From: Paenibacillus sp. JCM 10914
GTDB taxonomy: Bacteria; Bacillota; Bacilli; Paenibacillales; Paenibacillaceae
DNA: 46,987 nucleotides
Direction of reading: 5' to 3'
Assembly (NCBI RefSeq): GCF_001315105.1
Contig: NZ_BAZR01000037.1
Location: 1-46,987, forward strand
In this document: piece by piece, positions 17,673-27,157 of the stretch
Layout of the letters: every line of letters starts with the position of its first letter
Position numbering within the stretch: position 1 is the stretch's first letter
Program-made: the position numbers and the translations under genes
The notes under the pieces: model-generated
The model's input: the letters and a program-made list of their open reading frames with translations, nothing else
Database searches by the model: none
What the model was told of the DNA's origin: nothing

Positions 17673-19762
17673 ATGAAATGGAATGAAAATAGTCAAAGGT
17701 TCAGGGACTTGATTGGTCGTGAAGAGCTCTCTCCACCCAGAGATCGTGTGGTTGCTTTACTGAAAGAGATGGATGAAGCTGGTCAACGGCGCATGGCAAG
17801 GGAGCTGCAGTTTTCTTTTGCCAAGCGTTCTCTGAAGAGATGGCCGGAGATGATCTTTATGAAGACGCTGCGTGAGTACCTTCAACAGGCAACTCACGAT
17901 CTGGATATCAGGCAACGACTCTACTTGGCGTTGATTCAGAGCATTCTGCCGTTGCTCGGTGACGAGGAAGAGGCATTGGAAAGCTTTATGGGCCGACACC
18001 AGGCGTTGATCAAGCAATACGGAGTATGGCATTTCTACTGGGCGTTTTATTTTCATCCAGCCAGAATGTTCGAGAATGAGTTATGGGAAGGTCTTAAGCC
18101 CGAGGTGGAGGAGAAGTGTATGAAGCTTGAACATTCTACCGAAGTCATGGATGCCAGAGCCAATTTAATGAAAGTTGTAGTTCGCTCATCTGTTTCCGCA
18201 ACGGCTCAAGTGACGGACGAACAATCTCGTCGAATAGCGGTCGAGAAGATGCTGGCAACTGAACGAGAACGCCGTATACAGATGGAGCATGAGGTATCTC
18301 AGTACCAGAGATTGCTGCGGGAGAAGCAGAGCGAAGGAAGTGAGCTGGGTTGCCAATTGCAAGAGCTGCAGCAATATGCAGAGACCTTGGTGGCAGAAGG
18401 ACAAGCGATACAGCAGCAGATCGAACAAGAACGGCGGGAGCGGCACGAAGCACTGCGACGCGTAATGTCAGAGAAAACATCGTTAACGGAACAACTACAG
18501 TTGAAGAGACAGGAACTGAAGCAGCAGGAACAGGAAACTGAGCAATATGAGCTGAAGTTGGCAGAACTGCGATCAAGTTACGATCGTATGCGAGCCGAAG
18601 CGATGGAGAGGGAGGAAATTCTGCACGATACCGGTCGTTTGCTTCGTAAGCTAAGTGAGCTTCTTCATGCCGAGATTGAGCAGATAGCTATCGCACTGAA
18701 CATGAAGGAACAAGAGAGTCCGGAAGTCAGGACGGCACTGCGTAGGCAACTGCGAGCAACGGTGGACCTTTTGGATACGATGGAGCTTTATACTCATAAG
18801 GCAATCACTGTACCGGATGGGCAGAGTGTGTTAAATGGAGTTTCCATCGCCGAGACGATTCGAAATATTGAAGATACACCTAGAGCTGAGGTGTGTGCGG
18901 TCAGCGAGGCTGTGGATCAGATAGCGGAACAAGCAGGCGAAGAAGTTATCCATATCGGTACGTTTTACCGCCGTGAGCATGGCGGCTATATCCAGCTTGA
19001 GAATCAGGAGACGTTCAATATTACGGAATCGATGGTCTACAAGCATGATTTGCAGCATCAGGCAGAGGTGCAGTGTCGGCCGCGGACCCATCAGTCAGGG
19101 GGGATCTATTATGATATTGAACTGTTGTTTCAAGGAGATGATGCCGTCTCCCCCATTCGGCAGCTTGATGGGTACGTGGAGCTGGGCGAGCATCATACGT
19201 GGTATTGCGTAGAGATGAATCAGCCTCTCATCGCTATCCGCTGCATCGCAGAGACGTCGAGATCCAGAAACCGCTGAATGGGATGCCATGCACGTTTAAC
19301 CTATCGGAAGACAGTGATTTCGCCCGGTTATCCCGGCTATATCGGAGCTTCTCACGCGATGAGAAACAGAGTGCGAAGGAAGTGCAGCCTGCCAAGTCCG
19401 CGGATGATCGTCATTCGCTAAGCCGAGGGGTAGAGAAGCCAGAAACTGAACCGTTTCTGCAGGGATGCTCGATTGCCATTATTGGGGGACAGCGTAAATG
19501 GTTCGAAGAAGTCATCATGGAGACAGGCGCTGCACTTGTTCATGACACGGGCGATAGTCCGGAAAGAATGAAAGCCGCTTTGCGCCGAGCGAGCGCCTTG
19601 TTTATGCTGTTAACCTCGACCTCACATCGATCGACGATTGAAGGTATCGAGATAGCGAAGCAGTATGACATTCCGCATTTTACGATCCAAGGCTCGAAGT
19701 CGAATCTGCGGAAGCTGTTGCGAGATCATCGCCACCAAATTCGAAAGGACGCTAAAATCTAA
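17673..19762 (+). pseudogene. DUF2325 protein with long coiled coil, frameshifted at about 19224
   Basis: The first frame (534 codons) stops at 19277. The second runs to 19762, and its open frame already overlaps the first one's end. One extra C at 19224-19225 joins them: ...WYCVEMNQP then SHRYPLHRRDVEIQKP, with natural-looking sequence on both sides. The repaired protein is about 697 residues: a helical N-terminal domain (~1-170), a coiled coil (~173-345, rich in E/Q/R/L), a beta-rich module (~410-530), and a C-terminal DUF2325 (SIAIIGGQRKWFEEVI...). DUF2325 resembles a Rossmann-like domain of unknown role. ATG 17673 has no ribosome site; a CTG at 17640 in frame follows AAGGGAGAGG and may be the true start. 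Confidence 0.7.
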
Positions 19763-19802
19763 CATTTTTCGATGGCCAAATTAAGGCATGTAAGCGATCT
19801 AA

Positions 19803-19830
19803 TGTCACACTGACTCATTTCATGTATAAT
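19803..19830 (+). promoter_or_regulatory. Putative sigma-A promoter for the SEC-C gene
   Basis: TATAAT at 19825-19830 lies 31 bases ahead of the start codon; TGTCAC (19803-19808), 16 bases upstream of it, is a weak -35. Confidence 0.55.
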
Positions 19831-19860
19831 AGAAGAAATCACTTATATAGGAGCTAGGAC

Positions 19861-20421
19861 ATGAAAAAGTTAGGTAGGAATGATCTTTGCCACTGTGGCA
19901 GCGGAATAAAGTACAAGCGTTGCTGTCTTGAGAAGGATGAGCGCACCATTAACGGTAAGGTCATCCCGTTCCCAGGTATGGGAGCATCATCATTAAAGCC
20001 ACAGCTTGAGGTTGATCAATTGCGGCAGATGATCAACGATAAGTTAACTTGGATGGAATGGGGAGCCGATGAACATCGGGAACTTGCCGAATCCTTATTC
20101 CCGCAGATTTGCCGTGAGCATGATCTGAAGGAAGAGAGTGAGCTTTTCAAGGTATTCAGTATGCTGATGGTTTGGAATAACTTCTCCAAGGAGGTTAACC
20201 CGAATTATCGCAAGCCGGGCGGATATGCGAGTGCCCTGGAATATATGACGGTATCTCTGCTGGAGATTCAGACAACCAAGTCGGATCTTGCGAAGAAGCA
20301 TGAGGTGTCGGTCGCTACTTTGACGAAATACAATGGTCACATCCAGGATTTCATGGATGGCGTAGCGTTGCCTGACGAGTCTCTGACATCCGAGGACGAG
20401 GAACAGGATTCAGCACAATAA
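19861..20421 (+). CDS. SEC-C zinc-motif protein
   Basis: A 186-residue protein starting with a SEC-C motif (C10-x-C12-x8-C21-C22 in LCHCGSGIKYKRCC), the zinc hook first known from the SecA C-terminus, where it contacts SecB and ribosomes. The remainder is helical, with a short region near the C-terminus (TKSDLAKKHEVSVATLTKYN) that reads like a helix-turn-helix, so a regulator or nucleic-acid role is possible. The acidic tail ends EDEEQDSAQ. ATATAGGAGC precedes ATG 19861; a terminator follows. Confidence 0.85.
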   Translation: MKKLGRNDLCHCGSGIKYKRCCLEKDERTINGKVIPFPGMGASSLKPQLEVDQLRQMINDKLTWMEWGADEHRELAESLFPQICREHDLKEESELFKVFSMLMVWNNFSKEVNPNYRKPGGYASALEYMTVSLLEIQTTKSDLAKKHEVSVATLTKYNGHIQDFMDGVALPDESLTSEDEEQDSAQ

Positions 20422-20453
20422 GTTGTCTTCGTTAGAACTTTAGTCAAGTTAAG

Positions 20454-20491
20454 CAAAGCCGCTCCGTTAGTGGAAGCGGCTTTGTTTTTTG
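20454..20491 (+). terminator. Rho-independent terminator
   Basis: A 10-bp stem CAAAGCCGCT / AGCGGCTTTG (20454-20463, 20475-20484) is followed by TTTTTT. Confidence 0.88.
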
Positions 20492-20562
20492 TTATGTAAG
20501 CATTGCTGAATAAGCATAGGCATATATAAACATTTTTTGCGTTTAGTGCGATTTCGTGTAGT

Positions 20563-21009
20563 CTATCCAGAAACTCTGCGTATCCCCGTCAGCATCCAGC
20601 CTAAAGCAATGCCGTATAGCAGATGACCGGATAGCCAGAATAGAAGGGCGGTCAGGTCGGATAAATCCGGTGTGCGTTCAGACAAAACGGTGGTCGGATA
20701 GAGGAGGAGTCCTACGGCCAAACAGACTAGACAGACCCAAGTCAGGCTCCTTCCACGGGACCAACGCCTCCATTTCAGAAATAGGGCCAGAGCGATGCTT
20801 AGCAGAATGGAGATGACGAGATGCAGCACAAAATCGATGAATTCGGAGAGTTTCAGTTCATTTAGGACAGGGATATAATCAATGTTCAGGAGAAGCGTGT
20901 ATACCTTCAATGAGGTGATATTCTCAATTAATTTCAGGAACAGCCCGAGGATCATACCGGCGACGATACCTGCCCAGATCGATCGGTTCAATTTGTATGT
21001 TAACCACAT
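20563..21009 (-). CDS. YqhR-like four-helix membrane protein
   Basis: About 148 residues with four predicted membrane helices (SIWAGIVAGMILGLFLKLIE; LHLVISILLSIALALFL; LTWVCLVCLAVGLLLY; FWLSGHLLYGIALGWML) and a short loop of charged residues. Organisation and the GIVAGMILG start resemble Bacillus YqhR, a conserved sporulation-era membrane protein of unknown function; I hold this name loosely. On the minus strand GGAGGGGG lies nine bases ahead of ATG 21009; TTG starts at 21012 or 21018 are alternatives. Likely monocistronic. Confidence 0.65.
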   Translation of the reverse strand: MWLTYKLNRSIWAGIVAGMILGLFLKLIENITSLKVYTLLLNIDYIPVLNELKLSEFIDFVLHLVISILLSIALALFLKWRRWSRGRSLTWVCLVCLAVGLLLYPTTVLSERTPDLSDLTALLFWLSGHLLYGIALGWMLTGIRRVSG

Positions 21010-21073
21010 CAATGACAACCCCCTCCATTGTTCATTGTATCTTAATTGCAGCTCAAAATGGATCTACATAAAT

Positions 21074-21122
21074 AAAAAAAACCGGGCTCATTTCTCCATA
21101 AAGAGTGGAGGAATGCCCGGTT
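21074..21122 (-). terminator. Terminator of the GNAT gene (minus strand)
   Basis: AACCGGGC and GCCCGGTT (21080-21087, 21115-21122) form the base of a long hairpin with an inner CTCC/GGAG helix. On the minus strand it is followed by TTTTTTTATTT. Confidence 0.85.
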
Positions 21123-21143
21123 ATTTGTGGATCATCTATGATT

Positions 21144-21686
21144 TCACACAGCACTTTGCAGCAGCAAGGAGCCGGGCAGTTCGATCCGGTATCCTTTGAC
21201 AAGGGTGTCTCCATTGAACGTATCCGTATCATAAGCCCGTTCAAAACCAAGTCTCTCATAAAGCTTCACGGCAGAGGCCATCATGTCAGAGGTATGGAGA
21301 TTAAGTGTGGATGCACCGAGCTGAAGGCATCGGCGGGCAGCCTCTTGAATGAGGAGCGTAGCAATTCCGCGTCCACGGGTACCTGGGGATACGGCAAGAA
21401 GACGGATAATGGGTGAGTTGATTCCCATTTCCGGTTTCCCGTAGGCAGCTTCCGAGGAGAGGAAGAGTTGAACGCTTCCCACGATTTCCCCGCCGAGTTC
21501 AGCAACAATTCGAGCATATGGCGCACTGCTAAACGCGGAATTCCGTATGGAATCCCGATATTCCACCCATCGTTCCTCTGGTAAATCGAAGGCATACTGC
21601 TGGTAGGATTCCAGCATCACAACCGCAACAGCCTCACTTTCCCATTCCTGTGCATCCCGTACGATCACTTCTTGTACTGAATCCAT
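21144..21686 (-). CDS. GNAT-family N-acetyltransferase
   Basis: A 180-residue GNAT enzyme with the acetyl-CoA pyrophosphate loop (LLAVSPGTRGRGIATLLIQEA, R/Q-x-x-G-x-G/A pattern) and the C-terminal SAVKLYERLGFERAY. GNATs transfer acetyl from acetyl-CoA to amines; the substrate is unknown. Its start faces the LysR gene of the sulfur region across 270 bases. N-acetyltransferases (SnaA/SnaB) open the Bacillus pathway for S-alkyl-cysteine use, so a link is conceivable but only inferred from position. Confidence 0.88.
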   Translation of the reverse strand: MDSVQEVIVRDAQEWESEAVAVVMLESYQQYAFDLPEERWVEYRDSIRNSAFSSAPYARIVAELGGEIVGSVQLFLSSEAAYGKPEMGINSPIIRLLAVSPGTRGRGIATLLIQEAARRCLQLGASTLNLHTSDMMASAVKLYERLGFERAYDTDTFNGDTLVKGYRIELPGSLLLQSAV

Positions 21687-21839
21687 TCGCTACCACTCCT
21701 TTTATCGATCATCGTATCTCCAGAAGATATAGTCACTTCCTGATAAGGTGAGATAAGTATAACAGCTAATACCTATTAAACACATGGGAAAACAAAATTA
21801 TTTATTCTGACATTAAAAAAATCTATAAGCATATTAGGA

Positions 21840-21868
21840 TTGACAATAATTTGCCAACTGCCTAAGAT
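21840..21868 (+). promoter_or_regulatory. Sigma-A promoter upstream of the LysR gene
   Basis: A perfect TTGACA (21840-21845), 17-base spacer and TAAGAT (21863-21868) lie about 90 bases before the start. The 270-base gap to the divergent GNAT gene is AT-rich and otherwise featureless. Confidence 0.65.
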
Positions 21869-21956
21869 AAGGATAATTTATAAGGGATTTGCGTTTTAAA
21901 AACCATCTATATTCATTGGAATAATGAGTTATAATCATGTTCCCGGAGGTGCTAGC

Positions 21957-22835
21957 TTGAATATCGAAAATATCGAGGCCTTTGTTTACATTAACCACTA
22001 TGGCAGCTTCAATAAGGCAGCAGACGTCTTGTTTCTGTCACAGCCGACAGTGACTGCCCGTATCCAGTCGCTGGAGAGGGAGCTCGACTGCAGGCTGTTC
22101 GACCGCTTGGGCAAACAGATTCATCTGACCGACAAAGGCAAACAATTTTTGCCCTACGCTCAGCAGATCCTCCAAACGTTCCAAAAAGGAAAGCATCACC
22201 TTCAATCCAAAGTGTCTATGCCCAATGAGCTGAGGATTGGCAGTACGGTTTCCGTATCCAATTACTTAATGCCCCATCTGCTTATGGTGCTAAACCGCCG
22301 TTTCCCCAAAATTAATTTTAAACTGACGACAGGCCCAACGGAAGAGCTGGCCGGCAAGCTCTCGTCCAAGGAAATTGATCTTGCCTTTGTCCGCAAGCTG
22401 ATGAATCCAGCGTTTCAATCCTATTCCTTCTATGAAGATCCCATCCGTCTGTATGTATATAAGGATCATCCGCTCGCTTCCGTTGGGCGTGCCTCCATCC
22501 GAGATATCAGGCATGAGACGCTGGTATTCTTCGAGTGCGGTTCCCTGGATTGGCTGCGGATTCACCGGGTCTTCGAGAGTCTGGAGCAGCCCCCGAATAT
22601 CGTGTTTCAGGTGGATAATTCCGAGACGGCGAAGAAGCTCGTGCTGGGTCGGGCGGGCATTTGTTTTCTTCCGGGTCTATGCGCTCAGCAGGAGGTAGCG
22701 GCGGGAAGTCTGATTCCAGTGGATATTGCCGAGACAGCGGGTATTTCTTTACAGACCCATCTGATCTCCCTAAACGGACAGAATAATGAGTTCTTGAATT
22801 CTCTGCTCGAGCTCGGTCGTGAATTGTCCTATTGA
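21957..22835 (+). CDS. LysR-family transcriptional regulator (probable activator of the sulfur operon)
   Basis: About 292 residues. The N-terminal winged helix (NIENIEAFVYINHYGSFNKA, then LSQPTVTARIQSLERELDCRLFDR) is the classic LysR signature; the effector domain runs from ~90 (LRIGSTVSVSNYLMPHLL...). TTG 21957 was chosen for GGAGG at 21945-21949; a longer frame from 21924 has no ribosome site. It directly precedes the cystine-type importer operon, the position of YtmI in Bacillus, which activates sulfur-compound uptake genes. I expect a cysteine precursor such as O-acetylserine as effector, by analogy. Confidence 0.9.
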   Translation: MNIENIEAFVYINHYGSFNKAADVLFLSQPTVTARIQSLERELDCRLFDRLGKQIHLTDKGKQFLPYAQQILQTFQKGKHHLQSKVSMPNELRIGSTVSVSNYLMPHLLMVLNRRFPKINFKLTTGPTEELAGKLSSKEIDLAFVRKLMNPAFQSYSFYEDPIRLYVYKDHPLASVGRASIRDIRHETLVFFECGSLDWLRIHRVFESLEQPPNIVFQVDNSETAKKLVLGRAGICFLPGLCAQQEVAAGSLIPVDIAETAGISLQTHLISLNGQNNEFLNSLLELGRELSY

Positions 22836-22905
22836 TGAATTGGATGGATGAATAGAAAAACTCTATTAGACGCGTTCCCGAAATCGCGGTAAAGTTAGTG
22901 ACAAC

Positions 22906-22934
22906 ATAATTCTTACTAAATCTATAGGAATTAT
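22906..22934. promoter_or_regulatory. Possible operator upstream of the ABC importer operon
   Basis: ATAATTC (22906-22912) and GAATTAT (22928-22934) form an inverted repeat with 15-base spacing, about 40 bases before the first gene. A similar TTAATTCC...TATA element is at 31047-31061. Confidence 0.35.
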
Positions 22935-22974
22935 TAAATTAGGGATTGGGACAAGATCGAAGGGGGATGAGGTC

Positions 22975-23811
22975 GTGAGGAAATCAATCGTAGCAGCCGT
23001 TGTCATCGTATTGGCAGGGGTGATCGCCGGATGCGGAGCAGACACGAAGACCGGAGAAGTACAGAAGGACAGCACGGTGAATGCAGCGGAAGGAAAAGTA
23101 ACCAAGATCGTTGTCGGCACAGGCACGGCCTTCCCGAGAATCTGCTATATTGACGAGAATGGAAAGCTGACCGGCTTTGACGTTGAGCTGGTGCGGGAGA
23201 TCGATAAACGTTTGCCGGAGTATGAGTTTGAGCTGCAGACCCAGGAATTTTCTAATTTGCTGCTGAGCCTGGAGACCAATAAGATCGATTTTGTAGCCCA
23301 CCAGATGGAGAAGAATCCGGAGAGAACGGAAAAATACTTATTTAATAAAGAGCCTTACGCGTACTGGAGAAACAAAATTATCGTTGCTAAGGACAATGAT
23401 TCCATTCAATCCTTGGATGACTTGAAAGGAAAGAAGGTGTTGACCGGGGCGACCAGCGCAGCAGCTCAGATTCTGGAGAACTACAACAAGGAGAATAACA
23501 ATGCGATCAACATTGTCTATCAGAACGGTGCGGCGAACGATACCGTGAGCCAGATTACGACAAGCCGGGTGGATGCAACCGTTGGCGCGGACTTTACGCT
23601 GCCGCTGATCGATCCGCAAGGAAAGCTGAAAACAACGGGCGATCACTTGTCGGAGGCCGATATCCTGTTCGTATTCCGCAAGGATGACCCGGACAGCCAG
23701 AAGCTGTCGGACGCGGTTGATGATGCGATTAGAGAGCTTAAATCAGATGGGACGCTAGCCAAGCTGAGCAAAGAATGGCTGGGTGACGATTTCACATCGT
23801 CGACTCCATGA
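22975..23811 (+). CDS. Amino-acid (cystine-type) ABC transporter substrate-binding lipoprotein
   Basis: A 278-residue lipoprotein with lipobox VIAGC (C20) and a family-3 solute-binding fold: GTGTAFPRICYIDENGKLTGFDVELVREI near the start of the mature domain, and LSEADILFVFRKDD with SDGTLAKLSKEWLG at the end. Closest known pattern is TcyJ/TcyK/TcyA for L-cystine and related sulfur amino acids. GTG 22975 follows AAGGGGGATGAGG. First structural gene after the LysR regulator, followed by two permeases and an ATPase. Confidence 0.9.
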   Translation: MRKSIVAAVVIVLAGVIAGCGADTKTGEVQKDSTVNAAEGKVTKIVVGTGTAFPRICYIDENGKLTGFDVELVREIDKRLPEYEFELQTQEFSNLLLSLETNKIDFVAHQMEKNPERTEKYLFNKEPYAYWRNKIIVAKDNDSIQSLDDLKGKKVLTGATSAAAQILENYNKENNNAINIVYQNGAANDTVSQITTSRVDATVGADFTLPLIDPQGKLKTTGDHLSEADILFVFRKDDPDSQKLSDAVDDAIRELKSDGTLAKLSKEWLGDDFTSSTP

Positions 23812-23846
23812 TCTGATAAAAATACCAGAAGGGAGAAGGGGAATTC

Positions 23847-24631
23847 ATGGGTGCGCCGTTCGATTTCTCTTATGTGCTTAGCTTTCTTCCTAAGCTATTG
23901 TCAACGCTAGGCGTCACGATGCTCATTGTGGCAGGCTCTCTGCTGGTAGGAATTATCGTCGGATTTCTGATTGCCCTTCCGCGTCTATACCAGGTTCCGG
24001 TGCTGAATGCATTCTCCAAGGTGTATATTTCGTTCTTCAGGGGAACGCCGATTCTGATTCAGCTGTTCCTATTCTATTACGGTCTGCCGGAGCTGTTGAA
24101 GCTGGTTCATATTGATATGTCCAGGGCACCCGTCATGGTATTCGTGATCCTGACCTACGGGCTTCATACCGGGGCCTTTATGTCGGAGATGATAAGGGCT
24201 TCGGTTACTGCGGTGGACAGAGGTCAAGTCGAGGCGGCGTATGCATGGGGATGAAGGGGCATCAAGCCTTCCTTCGGATTGTGCTCCCACAAGCGCTCGC
24301 TATCGCGGTTCCTGTATTCTCGAATATGGTCATTGCCTTGCTGAAGGATACCTCGCTTGCGTTTACCCTCGGGCTTATGGAGATGACGGGAAAAGCACAG
24401 ACGCTCGGCAATATCACCCAGCATTTTATCGAAGCATATCTGGCGCTGGCTTTCATCTATCTAGTGATCAGCTTTACGCTTGAGAAATTGTTGCTGCGTG
24501 CCGAGCTGCGCCTGATGCGCCATGAACTTCCAGAGTCGCCGGTACGAGAGAGGTTCCGGATCCAAAAGAAATTATCCTACCGTGGCATCATCGCCCGCAT
24601 GAGGCCTGAAAAAGGAGGAGCAGAGCTGTGA
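23847..24631 (+). pseudogene. Amino-acid ABC transporter permease (TcyL-like), frameshifted at about 24245
   Basis: The first frame (135 codons) runs through the conserved permease start (RGTPILIQLFLFYYGLPELL) to QVEAAYAWG and stops at 24254. The second, 24245-24631, continues with MKGHQAFLRIVLPQALAIAVP. Restoring one T in GCATGGGG gives the family-typical EAAYALGMKG. The repaired protein is about 261 residues and carries the EAA-loop of His/Glu/polar amino-acid importers. It partners the lipoprotein and the second permease. The stop of this gene overlaps the next start (GTGA). Confidence 0.85.
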
Positions 24632-25350
24632 AAATCGATCCATCTTTCATCTGGACGGCTTTTGTCAACCTGCTGTCTGCGATTCCGACAACACTGTTAA
24701 TAACCGCGGTGTCGGTTACGGCCGGATTTCTGATTGGGATGATCGCGGCGTTTGTCCGGATCTATAAAGTGCCGGTACTCAGCCAGATCGCCACCGCCTA
24801 TGTGACCTTTATCCGGGGCACGCCCATGCTGACCCATCTGCTGCTGATCTATTTCGGCCTGCCGGTGCTGGTGGATGCCCTGTCCGCGCAGATGGGATGG
24901 GGCTTTAAGTCATCTTCTATTCCGATGATCTGGTTTGCCTTTATTTCGTTCTCGATTACGGCAGGTGCGTATATGTCGGAGGTGATCCGCTCAGGTCTGC
25001 TGGCCGTAAACCGGGGGCAGCTGGAGGCAGCCTACTCGATTGGCATGACAACGTGGCAAGCGCTGCGGAGGATCGTATTCCCCCAAGCCTTGGCGGTCAG
25101 CCTGCCGAACCTGTCCAATTCGGTAATCGGAATGCTTCACGGCTCGACCTTGGCTTTTACCGTATCGGTTGTAGACATTAACGCACAGGCACAGATTGTG
25201 GCATCGACCAATTGGAAGTTCTTTGAATCCTACCTGGCGGCTGCCGCGATTTTCTGGGGCCTTACGCTTCTCATTGAAAGACTGACGGCGATCATTGAGA
25301 AACGCATCAATCTCTATAATCGGGGGGAGTCGCATGATCCAGCTGACTAA
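24628..25350 (+). CDS. Amino-acid ABC transporter permease (TcyM-like)
   Basis: A 240-residue His/Glu/polar-type permease: several membrane helices, the RGTPMLTHLLLIYFGLPVL signature, and the EAA loop QLEAAYSIGMTTWQALRRIVFPQAL that docks the ATPase. GTG 24628 overlaps the previous stop by four bases and has AAGGAGGAG in front, implying translational coupling. It forms a heterodimeric membrane domain with the preceding permease. Its end overlaps the ATPase start by 17 bases. Confidence 0.93.
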   Translation: MKIDPSFIWTAFVNLLSAIPTTLLITAVSVTAGFLIGMIAAFVRIYKVPVLSQIATAYVTFIRGTPMLTHLLLIYFGLPVLVDALSAQMGWGFKSSSIPMIWFAFISFSITAGAYMSEVIRSGLLAVNRGQLEAAYSIGMTTWQALRRIVFPQALAVSLPNLSNSVIGMLHGSTLAFTVSVVDINAQAQIVASTNWKFFESYLAAAAIFWGLTLLIERLTAIIEKRINLYNRGESHDPAD

Positions 25351-26085
25351 TATTTCAAAGTCCTATGGTAAGAATACGGTGCTGAAATCGATTGATCTGA
25401 CAGTGAACAAAGGGGAGGTCGTGGTGATCCTGGGGCCGAGCGGATCAGGTAAAACGACGCTGCTGCGCTGCGTCAATTATCTCGAGAAGCCGAATGGCGG
25501 CGAGATTATCATCGGCGATTACGGCTCCATTGCAAGCGCGCCACGAAGAAGGAGATTCATGAGCTCCGTCAGAGATCGGCGATGGTGTTTCAGCAGTACA
25601 ATCTGTTCAAACATAAGACGGCGATCGAGAATGTGATGGAAGGTCTGGTCGTTGTCAAAAAAATGCCGAAGGCCGAGGCAAGGGAGAAAAGCATCGCCCT
25701 GCTTGAAAAGGTCGGTCTGGCAGGTAAGATCGATGCCTACCCGAGCCAGCTCTCGGGCGGACAGCAGCAGCGGGTAGGCATTGCCCGGGCGCTGGCTCTG
25801 GAGCCCGAAGTGATTCTGTTCGATGAGCCGACATCGGCGCTCGATCCTGAGCTTGTGGGCGAAGTGCTTGCGGTCATTCGCAAAATCGCGAAGGAAGGGA
25901 TCACCATGATCGTGGTGACCCATGAAATGGGCTTCGCGCGGGATGTGGCAAACCACGTGGTGTTTATGGATGAGGGCGTGATCGTTGAGCAGGGGAGTCC
26001 GTCGGAGCTGTTCAATCATCCGCGGGAAGAACGAACCAAGCAGTTCCTGAAGCGGATCACGCCTGAGCTTAACTATAGCATTTAG
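25334..26085 (+). pseudogene. Amino-acid ABC transporter ATPase (TcyN-like), frameshifted at about 25539
   Basis: From ATG 25334 (GGGGGGAG ahead) the first frame has Walker A (GPSGSGKTT) and then degenerates into an Arg-rich out-of-frame stretch after GDYGSIASA. The second frame picks up ATKKEIHELRQRSAMVFQQY (Q loop) and contains the ABC signature LSGGQQQRVGIARAL and Walker B VILFDEPTSALDPE, ending at 26085. One added G in GCGCGCC restores ASAATKKEIHEL. The repaired product is about 250 residues, standard for the family. Confidence 0.87.
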
Positions 26086-26098
26086 GAGGCCATTCAAT

Positions 26099-27115
26099 AT
26101 GGGGATTACGATAAGCGTGCTGGACCAAAGTCCAATTTATCCGGGAGAGACGGCAGCGGAGGCACTTGCCCACACCGTGCTGCTTGCCCAAAAGTCGGAG
26201 GAGCTCGGCTTCCGCCGCTTCTGGGTATCCGAGCATCATGATTCAGACCATGTGGCGGGTTCCTCGCCGGAGGTACTGATCTCCCACCTGCTGGCCAAAA
26301 CGAATAGCATCCGCGTGGGGTCCGGCGGCGTCATGCTCCAGCATTACAGTCCATACAAGGTGGCGGAAAATTTCAACGTCTTGGCCGCACTTGCTCCAGG
26401 ACGCGTGGATCTGGGCATCGGGCGCGCGCCCGGAGGTTTGCCGCGCAGTACGCAGGCGCTGCAGCGTGGCGTACAGGAGCAAGCGTCGTTAACGGATAAA
26501 ATCGTGGAGCTTCGCCAGCACGTGTTGAACACGCTGGAGGAAGACCATCCGCTCGCCGGACTACGCGCTGCTCCGCTGCCTGAGATCGCTCCAGAGCTGT
26601 ACGTCCTGGGTGCCAGCGCAGGCAGTGCGGAGATTGCGGCCGGACTCGGCCTGCCCTATGTGTTCTCCTTATTCATTAACGGGGATGAATCCGCAGCGCT
26701 GGAGGCCATTCGGATATATCGGAGCACGTTTGACTACGCTCATGGCAAGGACCCGCAGATTCTTGTAGCTCTGTCCGTGATCGTTGCCGATACGGAAGAG
26801 GAAGCGGCCGAACTGGCAGGATCGCTGAAGCTGGTGAAGATTCATCTAGCCAGCGGCAGAACGCTGACGCTGGGAACGAGGGAACAGGCGGAAGAATTCG
26901 GACGTCAGGCAGGTGAGCCGTACACGATCGAGGAGCAGGAGCCGTTCATCACCAAAGGGACGAAGGAAGCCGTGCGGGAGCAGCTGCTGCGGCTTCACCA
27001 GGCGTTGGGCATCGACGAAATCATCGTCACCACCAATGTTCAGCCCTTTGCCAAGCGCATCCGCTCATTCGAACTATTGAGCGAGACGCTGGCTGAAGTG
27101 CCCGCCGAGGCGTAA
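26099..27115 (+). CDS. LLM-class flavin monooxygenase (YtmO/CmoO-like, MsnO8 family)
   Basis: A 338-residue luciferase-like TIM-barrel protein. Landmarks: LDQSPIYPGETAAEAL at the N-terminus, RFWVSEHHDSDHVAGSSPEV, RVGSGGVMLQHYSPYKVAE, and GRVDLGIGRAPGG. These match the MsnO8/CmoO group that includes B. subtilis YtmO, encoded beside a cystine importer and used in S-alkyl-cysteine metabolism. It would need reduced FMN, available from the reductase at 30282. AGGAGG lies just ahead and only 13 bases separate it from the ATPase gene. Confidence 0.88.
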   Translation: MGITISVLDQSPIYPGETAAEALAHTVLLAQKSEELGFRRFWVSEHHDSDHVAGSSPEVLISHLLAKTNSIRVGSGGVMLQHYSPYKVAENFNVLAALAPGRVDLGIGRAPGGLPRSTQALQRGVQEQASLTDKIVELRQHVLNTLEEDHPLAGLRAAPLPEIAPELYVLGASAGSAEIAAGLGLPYVFSLFINGDESAALEAIRIYRSTFDYAHGKDPQILVALSVIVADTEEEAAELAGSLKLVKIHLASGRTLTLGTREQAEEFGRQAGEPYTIEEQEPFITKGTKEAVREQLLRLHQALGIDEIIVTTNVQPFAKRIRSFELLSETLAEVPAEA

Positions 27116-27157
27116 TTTAATCGGCCATAGGTCCGTGACTACTTAGGAGGTTTGTAA

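Noticed and set aside
24240..24254. Programmed ribosomal frameshift in the permease
   Set aside because: No slippery heptamer, pseudoknot or internal Shine-Dalgarno is evident, and similar one-base gaps occur in unrelated genes, so sequence error explains it better.
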